NCBI RefSeq assembly: GCF_001298105.1
Contig: NZ_LGJH01000148.1
Span: 36,077-100,076 of the forward strand
Direction of reading: 5' to 3'
From: Novosphingobium sp. ST904
Lineage (GTDB): Bacteria; Pseudomonadota; Alphaproteobacteria; Sphingomonadales; Sphingomonadaceae
DNA: 64,000 bases
The notes beneath the pieces are model-generated. The model was not told the origin of the DNA. It searched no databases and worked only from the letters and a program-made list of their open reading frames with translations. Of this stretch, positions 18,326-28,256 are shown piece after piece (position 1 is the stretch's first letter; every line of letters begins with the position of its first letter). The position numbers and the translations under genes are program-made.

Positions 18326-19610
18326 GCACCGACGTCAAAAAGGATACTGAAACGGTGCGGACCAGTGTCTTCCGCGTAGAGCAGTTCCGCGATCCGCAGA
18401 TTTCGCCCGAACGCCGCGCAGAACTCGAAGCGGCCGAAGCCGAACCTCTCGACATGACGGTAGAAGGCGTACTGGCAGAAGCCGCCGCGCAGACCGGCCT
18501 TTCCGACTTCGGCCCGATGGACTTCACCGAGCGCCTCGGCGCGCTTCTTGGCGAAGTCTCCGCAAACGGGAACCTGTGGCGCTTCGCCAAGGCGCAGTTC
18601 CGCGCCGCCTGCGTGAAGCAGGCCGCAAACCGCCTCAAGAACAAGGCCTTCCTCGACAGCCATCCGGGCGTCGAGGACGAGGTGATCGATCGTCCGATCA
18701 TCATCGTCGGCCTGCCGCGTTCGGGAACGACTCACCTCGAGAACCTGATCGCGGCCGACCGCCGGCTGCGGCACCTTCCGGTCTATCTCGGCTCCGAAGC
18801 GGTCCTGGCACCCGGCGAGACGGCCGGCCCCGATGGGCTGGACCCGCGCTGGACCCGTTCGGCCGCGCACTGGGACCGGATGAAGCAGAACGCCATCATG
18901 GCCGCCATGCATGAACACTCACCCGACCATGCCTGCGGCGAGAACGAGCTGCAGATGCCGACTTCACCACATACCAGTGGGAATGGATGGCCGAAGTCCC
19001 CGCCTGGCGCGACTACCTGCTGCGCCACGACCAGACGCAGCACTATGCCTATGGCAAGCGGATGCTGAAGGCGATCGCGCATCAGTTCCCGTCCGACCGG
19101 CGCTGGATCCTCAAGGGTAACCAGCATAGCGAGCAACTCCCCGCACTCGTCGCGAATTATCCGGATGCCTATGTCGTCCAGATCCACCGCGATCCGCTGG
19201 CCTTGCTGCAATCGGTGCTGACGATGCGGGGGCTGTCCGTGCTCGTCCACCAGAAGCACCCGCAAATCCAGGCTCACGTCGCCTACTGGGTGGACCGCAT
19301 AGAACAGATGCTGCGCGCCTACCTGCGCGACATGGACCGGGTCCCCGAAGGCCGGCGGCTCGACATCCTGTTCGCAGACGTGATCGCGGACGATATCGGC
19401 ACCGCGCAAAAGGTGCTGGAATTCGCCGGGCTGCCTTCCAGCGCCGAAAGCGTCGGGGACATGCGCGGCTACATGGACAGCCACCCGCGCGGAAAGGACG
19501 GCCGGGTGGTCTACGACCTGGCGGGAGACTTCAACCTCGATATCCCGAGCCTGCGCCAGCGCTTCGCGTTCTACACGGACCGCTTCCCGGTAAAACAGGA
19601 AGTGAAATGA
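18322..19610 (+). pseudogene. Sulfotransferase-family protein, one frameshift
   Basis: ATG 18322 overlaps the SDR stop (ATGA). The P-loop IIIVGLPRSGTTHLENLIAA is intact, as is VVQIHRDPLALLQSVLTMRG, the second PAPS-binding segment. Near 18958 the frame slips by one missing base, between ENELQMP and DFTTYQWEWMAEVPAWRDYL. The full product would be about 430 residues, with an N-terminal extension of ~90 residues compared with the 8203 protein. It is coupled to a metallo-beta-lactamase-fold sulfatase-like gene downstream, so the operon holds a predicted sulfate-adding and a predicted sulfate-removing enzyme. True function unknown. Confidence 0.82.
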
Positions 19611-20951
19611 CCCGCAAGCTCAGCCGGTGGGATGCGAATTCGCACAGCGAGCTCGCGTACATCGCGCTGCTGACGATGCCCACTCAGGCAGGAAACCAAG
19701 CCATGAAACCCATCATCCGCGATGCGAACCAGCCGCTCAATGCCCAGATCATCAATGACGGCGCGGGCAGACAGGATGCCGTCGATCTCGGCAACGGCAT
19801 CTTCATGTCGAGGGACTCTCGAACCTCTACCTGGTGACGACCGCCGAGGGCAGTGTCCTTGTCAACACCGGCATCGTCTACAGCGCCGCCGAGAACAAGC
19901 GCCGCTTCGATGCGGCCAGCGACCAGCCGATCCGCAAGATCGTGTTCACCCAGAGCCATGAAGATCACATTGGCGGATGGCCCACCTTCAACGCCCCCGG
20001 AATCGAGACGATCGGACAGGCCAACCAGCCTTTCGTGCGCACCCAGTTCCGCGACCTCGGCCCGGCCATGGCTGCCCGTTCGCGGCGCTTGTGGAGCCGC
20101 GACCAGAAGCGGGAACTGACAGAACGGCCCGAACCCACGCTGACGACCACGTTCCATGACAGCCACGCCTTCGAACTGGGTGGGCGGCGGTTCGAACTCT
20201 ACGCGGTCCCCGGCGGCGAAACGGTAGACTCGCTGGTGATCTGGCTGCCGGACGACAGGATCGTCTTCACCGGCAACATGACCGGCCCGATGTTCGGCCA
20301 TGTTCCCAACCTCTATACCCTGCGCGGCGACCGCTACCGCTATGTCCAGTGGTACATCGACAGCGTCCAGCGCGTGATCGACCTCGGCGCCGAAGTGCTG
20401 ATAACCGGCCACGGCGAGCCGGTTCGCGGGGCGACAAGGTGCGCACGAGCCTCAGCAGGATGCGCGATGCGGCCCAGTATCTGCGCGATGCGACCTTCAA
20501 GGGCATGAACGCCGGCAAGCCTCTCTGGGAACTGATGGAAACCATCCGGCTGCCCGAGAACCTTGCCATCCCGCAGGGTCACGGCAAGGTTTCGTGGATC
20601 GTCCGTTCGATCTGGGAGGAGCATCTCGGCTGGTTCCGCTACGATTCCTCGACCGAACTCTATGCCGTGCCGCCGCAGGCCGTGCTCGGCGATCTCATCG
20701 AACTTGCCGGTGGACCCGCGGCCGCGCTCGACCTTGCCGCGCGCTATCTCGGCGGAAACCAGCCGCTCAAGGCTCTCCATGTCGCAGAAGCCGTCACCGC
20801 GGCAGCGCCTGAAGATCGCCGGGCACTGGAAATCCAGCTCGCCGCACAGCACGCCATACTCGAGGCCGCCGGACGCGAGAATTTCAGCGAAGTACGCTGG
20901 CTCGAAAGCGAAATCCGCCGCCTCGAAGCGGCACTGGCAGGGGGCGAATAA
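19607..20951 (+). pseudogene. Alkyl-sulfatase-like MBL-fold hydrolase, two frameshifts
   Basis: ATG 19607 overlaps the previous stop (ATGA). Missing single bases near 19810 and near 20430 split it into three frames: AVDLGNGIFMS, then LSNLYLVTTAEGSVLVNTGI...TGHGEPV, then GDKVRTSLSRMRDAAQYL to TAA 20951. The metal site reads TQSHEDHIGG, where the usual first histidine of HxHxDH is a glutamine. The C-terminal half (LWELMETIRLP, GWFRYDSSTELYAVPP, LDLAARYLGGNQPLKALHVAE) is the alkyl-sulfatase dimerisation domain. Alkyl sulfatases release sulfate from alkyl sulfate esters. The altered motif makes the metal content and activity uncertain. Confidence 0.82.
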
Positions 20952-21742
20952 TGGTGCACCCTCGCCTTTCGGTCGATGCGATGTGTTCGTTCCAGTGGCC
21001 GTTCGCGCGCGAACTGGCACTGTGGAAGGACATGGGCCTGCGTCATGCCGGGCTGCTGATGAACAAGATCGCCGACGATCCCGACCGCGACCTCAAGGCT
21101 CTCGGCGATGCCGGTATCCGCGTCAGCACGTTGATCACCGCCGGCTTCCAGCTCGGCGATCCCTCGTCCTGGAGCGCGACGCGGGCCATACACCGCGCGA
21201 TGATCGACCTCGTGGCGGCTCACCGTGGGCACTCGATCTACTTCACGACCGGACGGACGGTCAGTTGCGACTGGGATGAAGATTTCGCGCTTTTTGCCGA
21301 AGCGGTCGCGCCGACCGTGGCCCATGCCCGCGAACGCGGCGTCATCGCGGCATTCGAGCCGAGCCTCAGAACCAGCGCCTCGTTCTGCACGACGCTGGCG
21401 GATGCCGTGGAGATCGCCGAGGCGACAGGGCTGGGCATCGTTTCCGACTTCAGCAACAACTGGATGGAACGCGGCCTTCGGGGAACCCTGAAACGGGCGA
21501 TGCCTCATATCGCACTCGTCCAGATCGGCGACATCGCGATTTCCGGCACAGGCGGCCGTTCCCATATCGGCCAGGGCGACCTGCCGCTGGAACGCATGAT
21601 GGGCGACGTGCTGGACGCGGGCTACGAAGGCGTCTTCGACCTCGAGGTCGTGCCTGCAGACTACACCGCGAATACGAACGAGGACGAATTGCGCGCCGGA
21701 ATCTCCGCCGCTTCGGACCTGCTCCATGCCATGAACATCTGA
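20951..21742 (+). CDS. Sugar-phosphate isomerase/epimerase-like TIM-barrel protein
   Basis: 263 residues, with its ATG overlapping the previous TAA by one base (TAATG). The fold is the xylose-isomerase-like / AP-endonuclease-2 TIM barrel. Visible strands include GVIAAFEPS, GLGIVSDFSNNWMERG, IALVQIGDI and GVFDLEVVP, whose Glu, Asp, His-position and Glu residues would bind a divalent metal. Family members isomerise or cleave keto-sugars and related polyols. It is intact, unlike its three upstream neighbours, and belongs to the same translationally coupled operon. The substrate is unknown. Confidence 0.82.
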   Translation: MVHPRLSVDAMCSFQWPFARELALWKDMGLRHAGLLMNKIADDPDRDLKALGDAGIRVSTLITAGFQLGDPSSWSATRAIHRAMIDLVAAHRGHSIYFTTGRTVSCDWDEDFALFAEAVAPTVAHARERGVIAAFEPSLRTSASFCTTLADAVEIAEATGLGIVSDFSNNWMERGLRGTLKRAMPHIALVQIGDIAISGTGGRSHIGQGDLPLERMMGDVLDAGYEGVFDLEVVPADYTANTNEDELRAGISAASDLLHAMNI

Positions 21743-21795
21743 AAACCCCACGCATCTGAACGAAATGGCCCGAAAGCGGGCAGGGAGAGGTTGGA

Positions 21796-22653
21796 ATGTC
21801 CGAGACTTTCGCAGGCAAGGCCGCGCTCATCATCGGTGCAGGCCAGAACATCGGTCGCCGCATCGCGCAGGAATGGGCGGCGCGCGGGGCCCGTGTCGCC
21901 GTGGCCGACATCAGCCGAGAGGGCGCGGAAGAAACCGCCGAGATCCTCCGGCGGGCAGGCGGCGAGGCGATCGGGCTGCATTGCAACGTGCTGGACGATG
22001 CCTCGGTAGAGGCGACCATCGACGCCGCCGAACAGGCGCTCGGGCCGCTCGACATTCACATGAACAATGCCGGCATCCTTTCAGGCGGTAACCCGCAGGA
22101 CATTCCGATGGCGGAATGGCAGCGGATGTTCGACGTGAACCTCTTCGGCATGGTGCGAGCCAACAATGTGATCGTCCCGCGCATGATCGCGCGCGGGTCC
22201 GGCCATATCGTCAACACCGGCAGCTTCGCAGGGCTCTATCCCTTCGCGGCGAGCCGTGTCCATTATGCCGCTTCCAAGGCGGCGGTCGTGTCGATGTCGC
22301 AGAATCTCGCGCTCTACCTCAAGCAGTACGGCATCCGGGTAAGCTGCCTCTGTCCAGGCCCGGTCATGACGACTTCTCCCGATGCCATGAAGCACTTCAG
22401 CGAGAATTACGTGATGCGCGCGCCGGGCAGCCATCTTTCGGTCAAGACCCAGCAGGAAACCGCAACGGTCCTATCCGATGCGATGGAAGCCGGCTGCATT
22501 CTCATACCTACCCACGAAGAGGCATGGGAAATGCTGGTGGAGGTTGCCGCCGATCCGGATGCCTTCGTCGAAAAGAAACACCGCGAATTCCTCGCAGGCG
22601 ATCCGGGCCGCCCCGGCATCACGCAGGACGTGATCGATTCGATCAAGGTCTGA
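21796..22653 (+). CDS. Short-chain dehydrogenase/reductase
   Basis: 285 residues, with a good ribosome site (GGGAGAGG) before ATG 21796. The cofactor motif is IIGAGQNIGRRIAQEW, a variant with Gln-Asn in place of the common small residues. The motifs NNAGIL and the catalytic S-Y-K set (NTGSFAGLYPFAASRVHYAASK) are present. The C-terminal ~60 residues extend past the usual SDR core. It probably oxidises a secondary alcohol intermediate in the same operon as the upstream TIM-barrel protein. Confidence 0.87.
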   Translation: MSETFAGKAALIIGAGQNIGRRIAQEWAARGARVAVADISREGAEETAEILRRAGGEAIGLHCNVLDDASVEATIDAAEQALGPLDIHMNNAGILSGGNPQDIPMAEWQRMFDVNLFGMVRANNVIVPRMIARGSGHIVNTGSFAGLYPFAASRVHYAASKAAVVSMSQNLALYLKQYGIRVSCLCPGPVMTTSPDAMKHFSENYVMRAPGSHLSVKTQQETATVLSDAMEAGCILIPTHEEAWEMLVEVAADPDAFVEKKHREFLAGDPGRPGITQDVIDSIKV

Positions 22654-22676
22654 ACAGGGAAACCGCGAGGAATTCG

Positions 22677-23024
22677 ATGGAATTGCTGGTTCCCCACGCG
22701 CGAACCGAGCGTGGAAAGGCCATTGGCCGGGCAGTGACCGCGCGTGAGATTTGCCAGCCGGCAAGTCCGGTCGAAGCGAGTTTACGGGACTTCATCTTTG
22801 CGGAAATCTGGAACCGACCTGGCCTTGACCGGCGTACGCGCTATCTCATCGCGGTAGCCAACGCGGCGTGCAGCAACGGCCCCAAGGCAGCACATGCCGG
22901 CAGCCCGATATCCGCTCACGGTAGGGGCAAGGTGCCGCGTTTGCCGCCTCGGGTGCTTCCGCAAACCCTTGCGGGAGCACCCGGCCAATTCTTGAGGATG
23001 CTATCCCGCGCCGGGCAGAGATGA
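22677..23024 (+). pseudogene. Carboxymuconolactone decarboxylase-like protein, N-terminal half
   Basis: From ATG 22677 (GCGAGG upstream) the first ~75 residues match the CMD/AhpD-like family start: PHARTERGKAIGRAV, ASLRDFIFAEIWNRPGLDRRTRYLIAVANAACSNGP. After that the expected helices with the AhpD-type active site are missing. The reading continues with low-complexity sequence (HGRGKVPRLPPRVLPQTL) to a stop at 23024. Another frame shows GAAFAASGASANPCGS, also unlike the family. So the 3' half appears lost or scrambled. It ends the operon begun at 17508. Confidence 0.6.
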
Positions 23025-23134
23025 GCCGCCAGCCATAGAAAATGCCTATGCCGTTCCAAGGTCTGCGTATTTGACCACCGCCCTGCGCACATGTCATTCC
23101 CGTGCCAAAGCATGATGAACGGGGAGGTTGGAAC

Positions 23135-24070
23135 ATGACGGGCAGGACAGGATATCTCACACTGGCCATGGCGTGCATCCTGGCATCGGCAGCCGCGAAT
23201 GCGCAGCCTTCCGATTACCCTGCACCATCGCCGGCCAGCGCCCCGCAGGAAGCCGGTGCCATCCCGCTCTACGGCGCCCGCACGCCGGGCTCCGCGGATA
23301 GCGAGGTGTGGGCGAAGTACTTCGGCAAGGACTACGCCGTCCGCAACGTCACCCGGCCGACCTTGACCCCGGTTCTACCCGATCCGGCCAAGGCCACCGG
23401 CGCGGCCGTGATCGTGGCGCCCGGCGGCGCGTTCATGGCGCTGTCGATGTCGCACGAGGGCTGGGATGTCGCCCAGGCCCTTGCCGATCGCGGCATCGCC
23501 GCCTTCGTCCTCAAGTATCGGTTGCTGCCCACTCCGAAGGACGAAAAGGAAGCCGGAAAATACGTCTGGGCCAAGATGATGGAGGGCATGCCCGATCCAA
23601 GCCGGCCGCCGGTGCTGGGCAACCCGCAGGCGACCGAGGATGGTCTGGCCGCGCTTGCCATGGTGCGGGAAAATGCCGCGAAGTGGGGCATCGATCGCGC
23701 GCGGGTGGGCATGATCGGGTTTTCGGCCGGAGCGATGACTTCGCTCCAGACGGTACTCGCCGCAAAACCCGGAGAGCGTCCCGCATTCTTCGGCTACATC
23801 TATGGCCCGCAGGCCAAGATCGACGTTCCGGCCGATGCCTCCCCGATGTTCGATGCCATCGCGCTAGACGATCCCCTGTTCCCCTCGATGGGCTTCCCCA
23901 TCGCGCAGGCCTGGCAAGCCGCGAAGCGCCCGGTCGAAATCCACGGCTACCAGCAGGGCAGCCATGGTTTCGGCCTCGGCAAGCCGAACACGACGACCAC
24001 GCTCCTCATCGACGAGTTCACCGCGTGGCTCGCGATGCAGGGCTTCCTGACGCGAAAGTCAGCCCCTTAG
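23135..24070 (+). CDS. Secreted alpha/beta-hydrolase (acetyl-esterase type)
   Basis: 311 residues from ATG 23135, which has GGGGAGG upstream; an earlier in-frame ATG has none. A signal peptide (MTGRTGYLTLAMACILASAAANA) sends it to the periplasm. The oxyanion strand is VIVAPGGAFMALSM, the nucleophile elbow is MIGFSAGAMTSL, and a C-terminal GSHGFGLG supplies the catalytic histidine. The layout is that of xylan acetyl-esterase-like BD-FAE enzymes that remove acyl groups from carbohydrates. It is convergent with the SDR gene at 24093. Confidence 0.85.
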   Translation: MTGRTGYLTLAMACILASAAANAQPSDYPAPSPASAPQEAGAIPLYGARTPGSADSEVWAKYFGKDYAVRNVTRPTLTPVLPDPAKATGAAVIVAPGGAFMALSMSHEGWDVAQALADRGIAAFVLKYRLLPTPKDEKEAGKYVWAKMMEGMPDPSRPPVLGNPQATEDGLAALAMVRENAAKWGIDRARVGMIGFSAGAMTSLQTVLAAKPGERPAFFGYIYGPQAKIDVPADASPMFDAIALDDPLFPSMGFPIAQAWQAAKRPVEIHGYQQGSHGFGLGKPNTTTTLLIDEFTAWLAMQGFLTRKSAP

Positions 24071-24092
24071 GCGCGGAGATCACCGCATCCCG

Positions 24093-25004
24093 TCACCCGC
24101 CCCGCACGAGCTGGAAACTGCGCGCGATGTGCTCGGAAAAGCCGTTTTCTGCGGGATGGAACGTCCACAGACGGTTCGTGTCGCGGATTTCGCCGATGCT
24201 TTCGGCCACGGTGTCGATCGTCCAGTCGGGCCGGTAAAGGCCCTCGGTCTCGGTGATGAAGGCACGGGCCACCCGCCCCCCCATCGAGACGTACATTTCA
24301 CCCGTGACCGAGCAGCTCTCGTGCGCGAGCCAGCCGACCACGGGCGCGACGAGGTCCGGTCCCATGGGCGGATATTGCGAAATGTCGAGCCCCTCTGCCA
24401 TGCGCGTCACGGCTCCGGGAAGGATGATGTTCGATTTCACCCCGCGCGCCGCGCCCTCGATGGCGACGATGTTGTTGAGACCGATCATGCCCGACTTCGA
24501 AACCGCGTAATTCACCACGCTGGGCATCGAATAGAGGCCGCCGATCGAGCCCGTCAGCACGATGCGCCCATAGCCGTCCCCGACCATGCGTTCGAACGCC
24601 GGGCGCACGACGTGGAAGGCTCCGAGCAGGTGGACATCCACCACCGCGCGGAAATCCTCGTAGCTGATCTCCTCCAGCATCGCGAACCGGTTGTTCCCGG
24701 CGTTGTGGATCAGAACGTCGATCCGGCCGAAGGCATCCAGCGCCGCCTCGACGATCGCCTTTCCGCCTTCCGGTGTCGCAACGCTGTCGGAGCAGGCAAC
24801 CGCTTCATATCCGGCATCGCGCAAAGCGCGGGCGGCCTCTTCGGCAGGCCCGGCGTCCGAACCGCTGCCCGACAAGGCGCTGCCGTTGTCGTTGATGACG
24901 ACTCTCGCACCCAGCGAGCCGAGCAGCTCGGCATAAGCCCGGCCGAGGCCCCGCGCCCCGCCGGTGATGACGACGACCCGTCCATCGAAGCGGCGATCAG
25001 TCAT
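24093..25004 (-). CDS. Short-chain dehydrogenase, (3R)-hydroxyacyl-CoA dehydrogenase type
   Basis: 303 residues. VVVITGGARGLGRAYAELLG binds NAD, VVINDNGSALSGSG resembles the variable insert seen in peroxisomal multifunctional enzyme-like SDRs, and the catalytic residues lie in LTGSIGGLYSMPSVVNYAVSK. The C-terminal extension (LYRPDWTIDTVAESIGEIRDT) is typical of this subgroup, which oxidises 3-hydroxyacyl-CoA in beta-oxidation of branched or steroid side chains. The alcohol dehydrogenase, ligase and MaoC genes upstream on the same strand fit such a pathway. Confidence 0.85.
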   Translation of the reverse strand: MTDRRFDGRVVVITGGARGLGRAYAELLGSLGARVVINDNGSALSGSGSDAGPAEEAARALRDAGYEAVACSDSVATPEGGKAIVEAALDAFGRIDVLIHNAGNNRFAMLEEISYEDFRAVVDVHLLGAFHVVRPAFERMVGDGYGRIVLTGSIGGLYSMPSVVNYAVSKSGMIGLNNIVAIEGAARGVKSNIILPGAVTRMAEGLDISQYPPMGPDLVAPVVGWLAHESCSVTGEMYVSMGGRVARAFITETEGLYRPDWTIDTVAESIGEIRDTNRLWTFHPAENGFSEHIARSFQLVRGG

Positions 25005-25111
25005 GTGTTTCTCCAGGTTGTTTCACCCGCTGGCCATGGCGTGTGCATGCTGCGTGGGGTGGGGGGATATGCGGATGGGGGCGCGCTCCCGGCGCTTCAT
25101 GGTCCTGCGCT

Positions 25112-26113
25112 TCATATCTCCAGGCTGACCTTGCCGACCTGACAGCCCGACCGCATGTGCGCCATTGCCTCGGCAAATTCCGCAAGCGGGAAGACACGGT
25201 CCACCACCGGATGGAGGTCATGCGCCTCGATGCAGCGAACCATGTCGATCTGGTCGCGGCGACTGCCGACGGTCACGGCTTGCAGGCACAGGCGCTTGGC
25301 CTGCACGGCCGCGAAGGGCATCGAGTCCGTCTCGAAACCGGCCGTCGCCCCGATGATGGCGATGTGGGCGCCCGTCCTTGCTGCGCGCACGCTTTGCGGC
25401 AACGTGTTCGGACCGCCTACTTCGATGACATGTTCCACGCCGAGCCCTCCCGTCAGTTCGAGCACGGCCTCGGCCCATTGCGGCGTTTCATTGCGGTCGA
25501 TCACATGATCCGCGCCAAGACGGCGCAGATGCGCCAGTTTAGCAGGCGACGAACTGACGGCGATGACGGTGGCGCCCGCCGCCTTGGCGAACTGGAGCGC
25601 GAACAGGGAAACCCCGCCGGTTCCCAGAACGAGCACGCGGGCGCCGGGCTTCACGGCGCCGTCGGCCACCACCGCGCGCCAGGCCGTCACCCCCGCGCAG
25701 GGCAGGCAAGCCGCCTCCACGAACGAGAGGTTCCGCGGTGCCGGCGTGAAATGCGAGGCAGGCCGCACGACCTCCCCGCAAGCGAAACCGTCGGCCGGGC
25801 CTCCCGGCGAATTGTCCAGGTCGGCGCGGTCGATATGGCCATCGCCCCAATTGGGGTGGAACAGGCTGATGACCCTGTCGCCAACCGCATACCGGGTGAC
25901 GCCTTCTCCCACTTCCACCACTTCACCCGCGCCATCGGAGAGGGGGATCAGGCCGGGCGGCGAGGGAAACAGGCCCGAGAACACCAGCCCGTCACGAAAG
26001 TTGAGCGATACGGCACGGATACGAACGCGGATTTCGCCCGGCCCTGCCGAAAGGGATGGCAAATCAAGAAGAGAGAAACTGTCCTGGCCTGCCTGTAGAC
26101 GCAGCGCTTTCAT
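25112..26113 (-). CDS. Zinc-independent MDR alcohol dehydrogenase / quinone reductase-like
   Basis: 333 residues from ATG 26113. The medium-chain dehydrogenase fold shows GVTAWRAVVADGAVKPGARVLVLGTGGVSLFALQFA, with the nucleotide-binding GTGGVS motif, and GGLGVEHVIEVGG. The N-terminal half lacks the cysteine cluster of structural-zinc dehydrogenases (SLNFRDGLVFSGLFPSPPG in its place), so it belongs with zinc-independent NAD(P)H oxidoreductases. The operator-like motif TTGACCGATCGCGACAA lies about 195 bp before its start. Reaction not assignable. Confidence 0.85.
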   Translation of the reverse strand: MKALRLQAGQDSFSLLDLPSLSAGPGEIRVRIRAVSLNFRDGLVFSGLFPSPPGLIPLSDGAGEVVEVGEGVTRYAVGDRVISLFHPNWGDGHIDRADLDNSPGGPADGFACGEVVRPASHFTPAPRNLSFVEAACLPCAGVTAWRAVVADGAVKPGARVLVLGTGGVSLFALQFAKAAGATVIAVSSSPAKLAHLRRLGADHVIDRNETPQWAEAVLELTGGLGVEHVIEVGGPNTLPQSVRAARTGAHIAIIGATAGFETDSMPFAAVQAKRLCLQAVTVGSRRDQIDMVRCIEAHDLHPVVDRVFPLAEFAEAMAHMRSGCQVGKVSLEI

Positions 26114-26524
26114 CGATAATCCGCCCCTTGCGCGTTCGATGCAACGCCGCGTTCGGTCATTCCGGCCGGGCCGAATTCGCCATGGTCGGTTGCGGGCAAA
26201 GGCACAGATTGCGGACCGAACCGACCAGTCATTTCCAAGCTCTCCCGGCTGCGGTGCAGGGCACTGCTCGCAGTCGTTCCCTGTGCCGGGCAGCACGCCC
26301 GCAAACTTGACCGATCGCGACAATCGCCTGTTTCCCGCAAGTATTTCGCCCCCGCGATTGTCCGCACCGAAGCTGTCCAGTTCATGCTCCAGGTGTCGCC
26401 GGTCTGGAGAAAATGGGGCGGCCGGTCAGTTCCAGAGCCCATCACGCCTTCACCCAGCTTGATGCGCGCCAGCCCTCTTTCCCCGTGGCTCGCAGGCGCG
26501 GGCGACGGCCCCGGCCGAACAGCC
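26114..26524. other. Intergenic region holding an operator-like motif
   Basis: About 410 bp between the alcohol dehydrogenase start and the AMP-ligase stop, both on the minus strand. The only structure I support is the motif at 26306-26325. No convincing gene is seen on either strand. Confidence 0.5.
26306..26325. promoter_or_regulatory. Operator-like motif, copy 1
   Basis: The 20 bases at 26306-26325, with core TTGACCGATCGCGACAA, recur at 29539-29558 with one mismatch. The core is an imperfect inverted repeat (TTGnC and GnCAA around a central CGATCG). It lies upstream of the alcohol dehydrogenase gene on the minus strand. Confidence 0.5.
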
Positions 26525-28246
26525 TCAGCCAGGTTCGTTCGCCAGCCAGTTTGCCGCAAGCGCGCGCAGTTCGGAGGTCTTGATCTTTGCCGATCCGGTC
26601 AAGCCCATCTGCGCTTCGTCGAGGCCGATAATCCGGCGCGGCACCTTGTAGCTTGCCAGCACGGTGCGCAGTTTTTCGCGCAGCACATCCTCGCCTGCTT
26701 CGGCGCCGGCATGGAAAACCACGCAGGCGACCACGATCTCGCCCAGCGTCTCATGCGGCACCCCGACCGTCTGGCTCATCTTGATGCCCGGAAGCGCGCG
26801 GATCGCCTCGTCGATCTCCAGCGGAGAGACGTTCGCGCCGCCGGTCTTGATGATGTCGTTGAGCCTGCCCTGCCAGTGCAGCCTGCCCTCTTCGTCGAGC
26901 CTGCCGCCGTCCCCCGTGCGGAAATAGCCTTCCTCGTCCAGTGTCTCGAACAGCGGCGTGCCGAGATAGCCGAGCATCAGCGTCGGTCCCTTCACCGCGA
27001 TCTCCCCGTTCTGCCCCAGCGCAACTGCATGGCCCATCAGCGGATCGACGATCTTGATGAGGTTCCCCGGCAGCGGAATTCCGTGGCTTTCGCCTGCGGT
27101 ATCGGCCGTCGTCATGGCCTTGAACGCCGCGCTCAGCGTGAACGTCTCGGTATTGCCGTAGCAGTGCCGCGGTTCGATCCAGCTGGTGGTGACAGTCGGA
27201 TGAGAGGCGAGCGGGCATGCCATGTCCACGAAGGTCGCGGAAGACAGGTCCACCGATTGCCAGTTCGGAGCAGCGGTAAGCTGTTCCCACTGATGCGGCC
27301 AGGCGAAGGGAAACGTCACCCGCTCCGACTGGAAGAGGTCAAGCGCCTCCACCGGATGGAACGTGCGCTGAAGGATCAGCGAGCCGCCCATCGACAGGGT
27401 TCCGCCGATGATCATCGAGAAGTTGCCGGACCAGAAGAACCCGTTGGCAGTCCAGCTGCGCACCCCGTCACCAAGGCCTTGCTGGCGGCCCATCCGCCAC
27501 ATCTGCAACGATACGCCCTGATGAGCGGAAAGAATGCCCTTCGGCCGCGCGGTAGAACCGGACGAGAAGAACAGCGCCCCCGGATCGGCCGGGACCACGC
27601 TTCGCGAACGGGCCTCCAGCCTGTCCTCGCCGATCGCCTGCCCCAGTTGGAGGAACTCGCGCCAGGAACGAACGGCACCGCGCCTTTCCCCGCCCAGCAC
27701 AACCAGTTCCCTGAGGAACGGAAACCGGCTGGAACCATAGCCTCCCGGAACGCCCGTCCCGATCTGCGGGTCGAGATCGCCAAGGATTTCGAGGAAATCC
27801 TTCTTCAGCACGCCCCGTTCGAACAGCAGGCACGACACCGCCGAATGCGCGATCAGGTATTCGAGTTCGGCGGGGGTGGAGAATGTGCTGAGCGGCGTGG
27901 CGACGCCGCCCGCCAGTGCAGTACCGAACACCGCCGAGAGGAACTCCGCCCGATTGGTCATGAGGACGCCGACACGCTCCCCCTTGCCCAGCCCCGACGC
28001 AATGAGCGATCGGGCCACCTCGCAGGAACGATCCCACAAGTCGCAATAGCTCCACCGCTCCCGCGAACCGTCGTCCAGCCGGTGGACCAGCGCTTCGCGG
28101 CCTCCATGGCGAGACGTCACGTCCCGAAGGAAGCCGCCAAGCGTCAGGGGGCCAATGCCCGTCTCCTCGCTCAGCGGAATCCCGCGCGCAATGGAAACGG
28201 AGCGATCGGCGACAAAGCGGTGCGAAGACGCATCGTGTACAGGCAA
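26525..28246 (-). CDS. AMP-forming acyl-CoA synthetase/ligase
   Basis: 573 residues from TTG 28246, which has GAGGGA six bases upstream and sits 10 bp after the MaoC stop; no better start is in frame. The ATP-binding P-loop is FFSSGSTARPKG. YGNTETFTLS is the A5 motif region, YFRTGDGGRLDEEGRLHWQGR the hinge, and the catalytic lysine lies in LTGSAKIKTSELR. The reaction is ATP-dependent activation of a carboxylic acid to its CoA thioester in the cytoplasm. Together with the MaoC-type hydratase before it and the SDR and dehydrogenase after it, it suggests beta-oxidation-like degradation of an imported acid. Confidence 0.92.
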   Translation of the reverse strand: MPVHDASSHRFVADRSVSIARGIPLSEETGIGPLTLGGFLRDVTSRHGGREALVHRLDDGSRERWSYCDLWDRSCEVARSLIASGLGKGERVGVLMTNRAEFLSAVFGTALAGGVATPLSTFSTPAELEYLIAHSAVSCLLFERGVLKKDFLEILGDLDPQIGTGVPGGYGSSRFPFLRELVVLGGERRGAVRSWREFLQLGQAIGEDRLEARSRSVVPADPGALFFSSGSTARPKGILSAHQGVSLQMWRMGRQQGLGDGVRSWTANGFFWSGNFSMIIGGTLSMGGSLILQRTFHPVEALDLFQSERVTFPFAWPHQWEQLTAAPNWQSVDLSSATFVDMACPLASHPTVTTSWIEPRHCYGNTETFTLSAAFKAMTTADTAGESHGIPLPGNLIKIVDPLMGHAVALGQNGEIAVKGPTLMLGYLGTPLFETLDEEGYFRTGDGGRLDEEGRLHWQGRLNDIIKTGGANVSPLEIDEAIRALPGIKMSQTVGVPHETLGEIVVACVVFHAGAEAGEDVLREKLRTVLASYKVPRRIIGLDEAQMGLTGSAKIKTSELRALAANWLANEPG

Positions 28247-28256
28247 TGTCCGTCCC

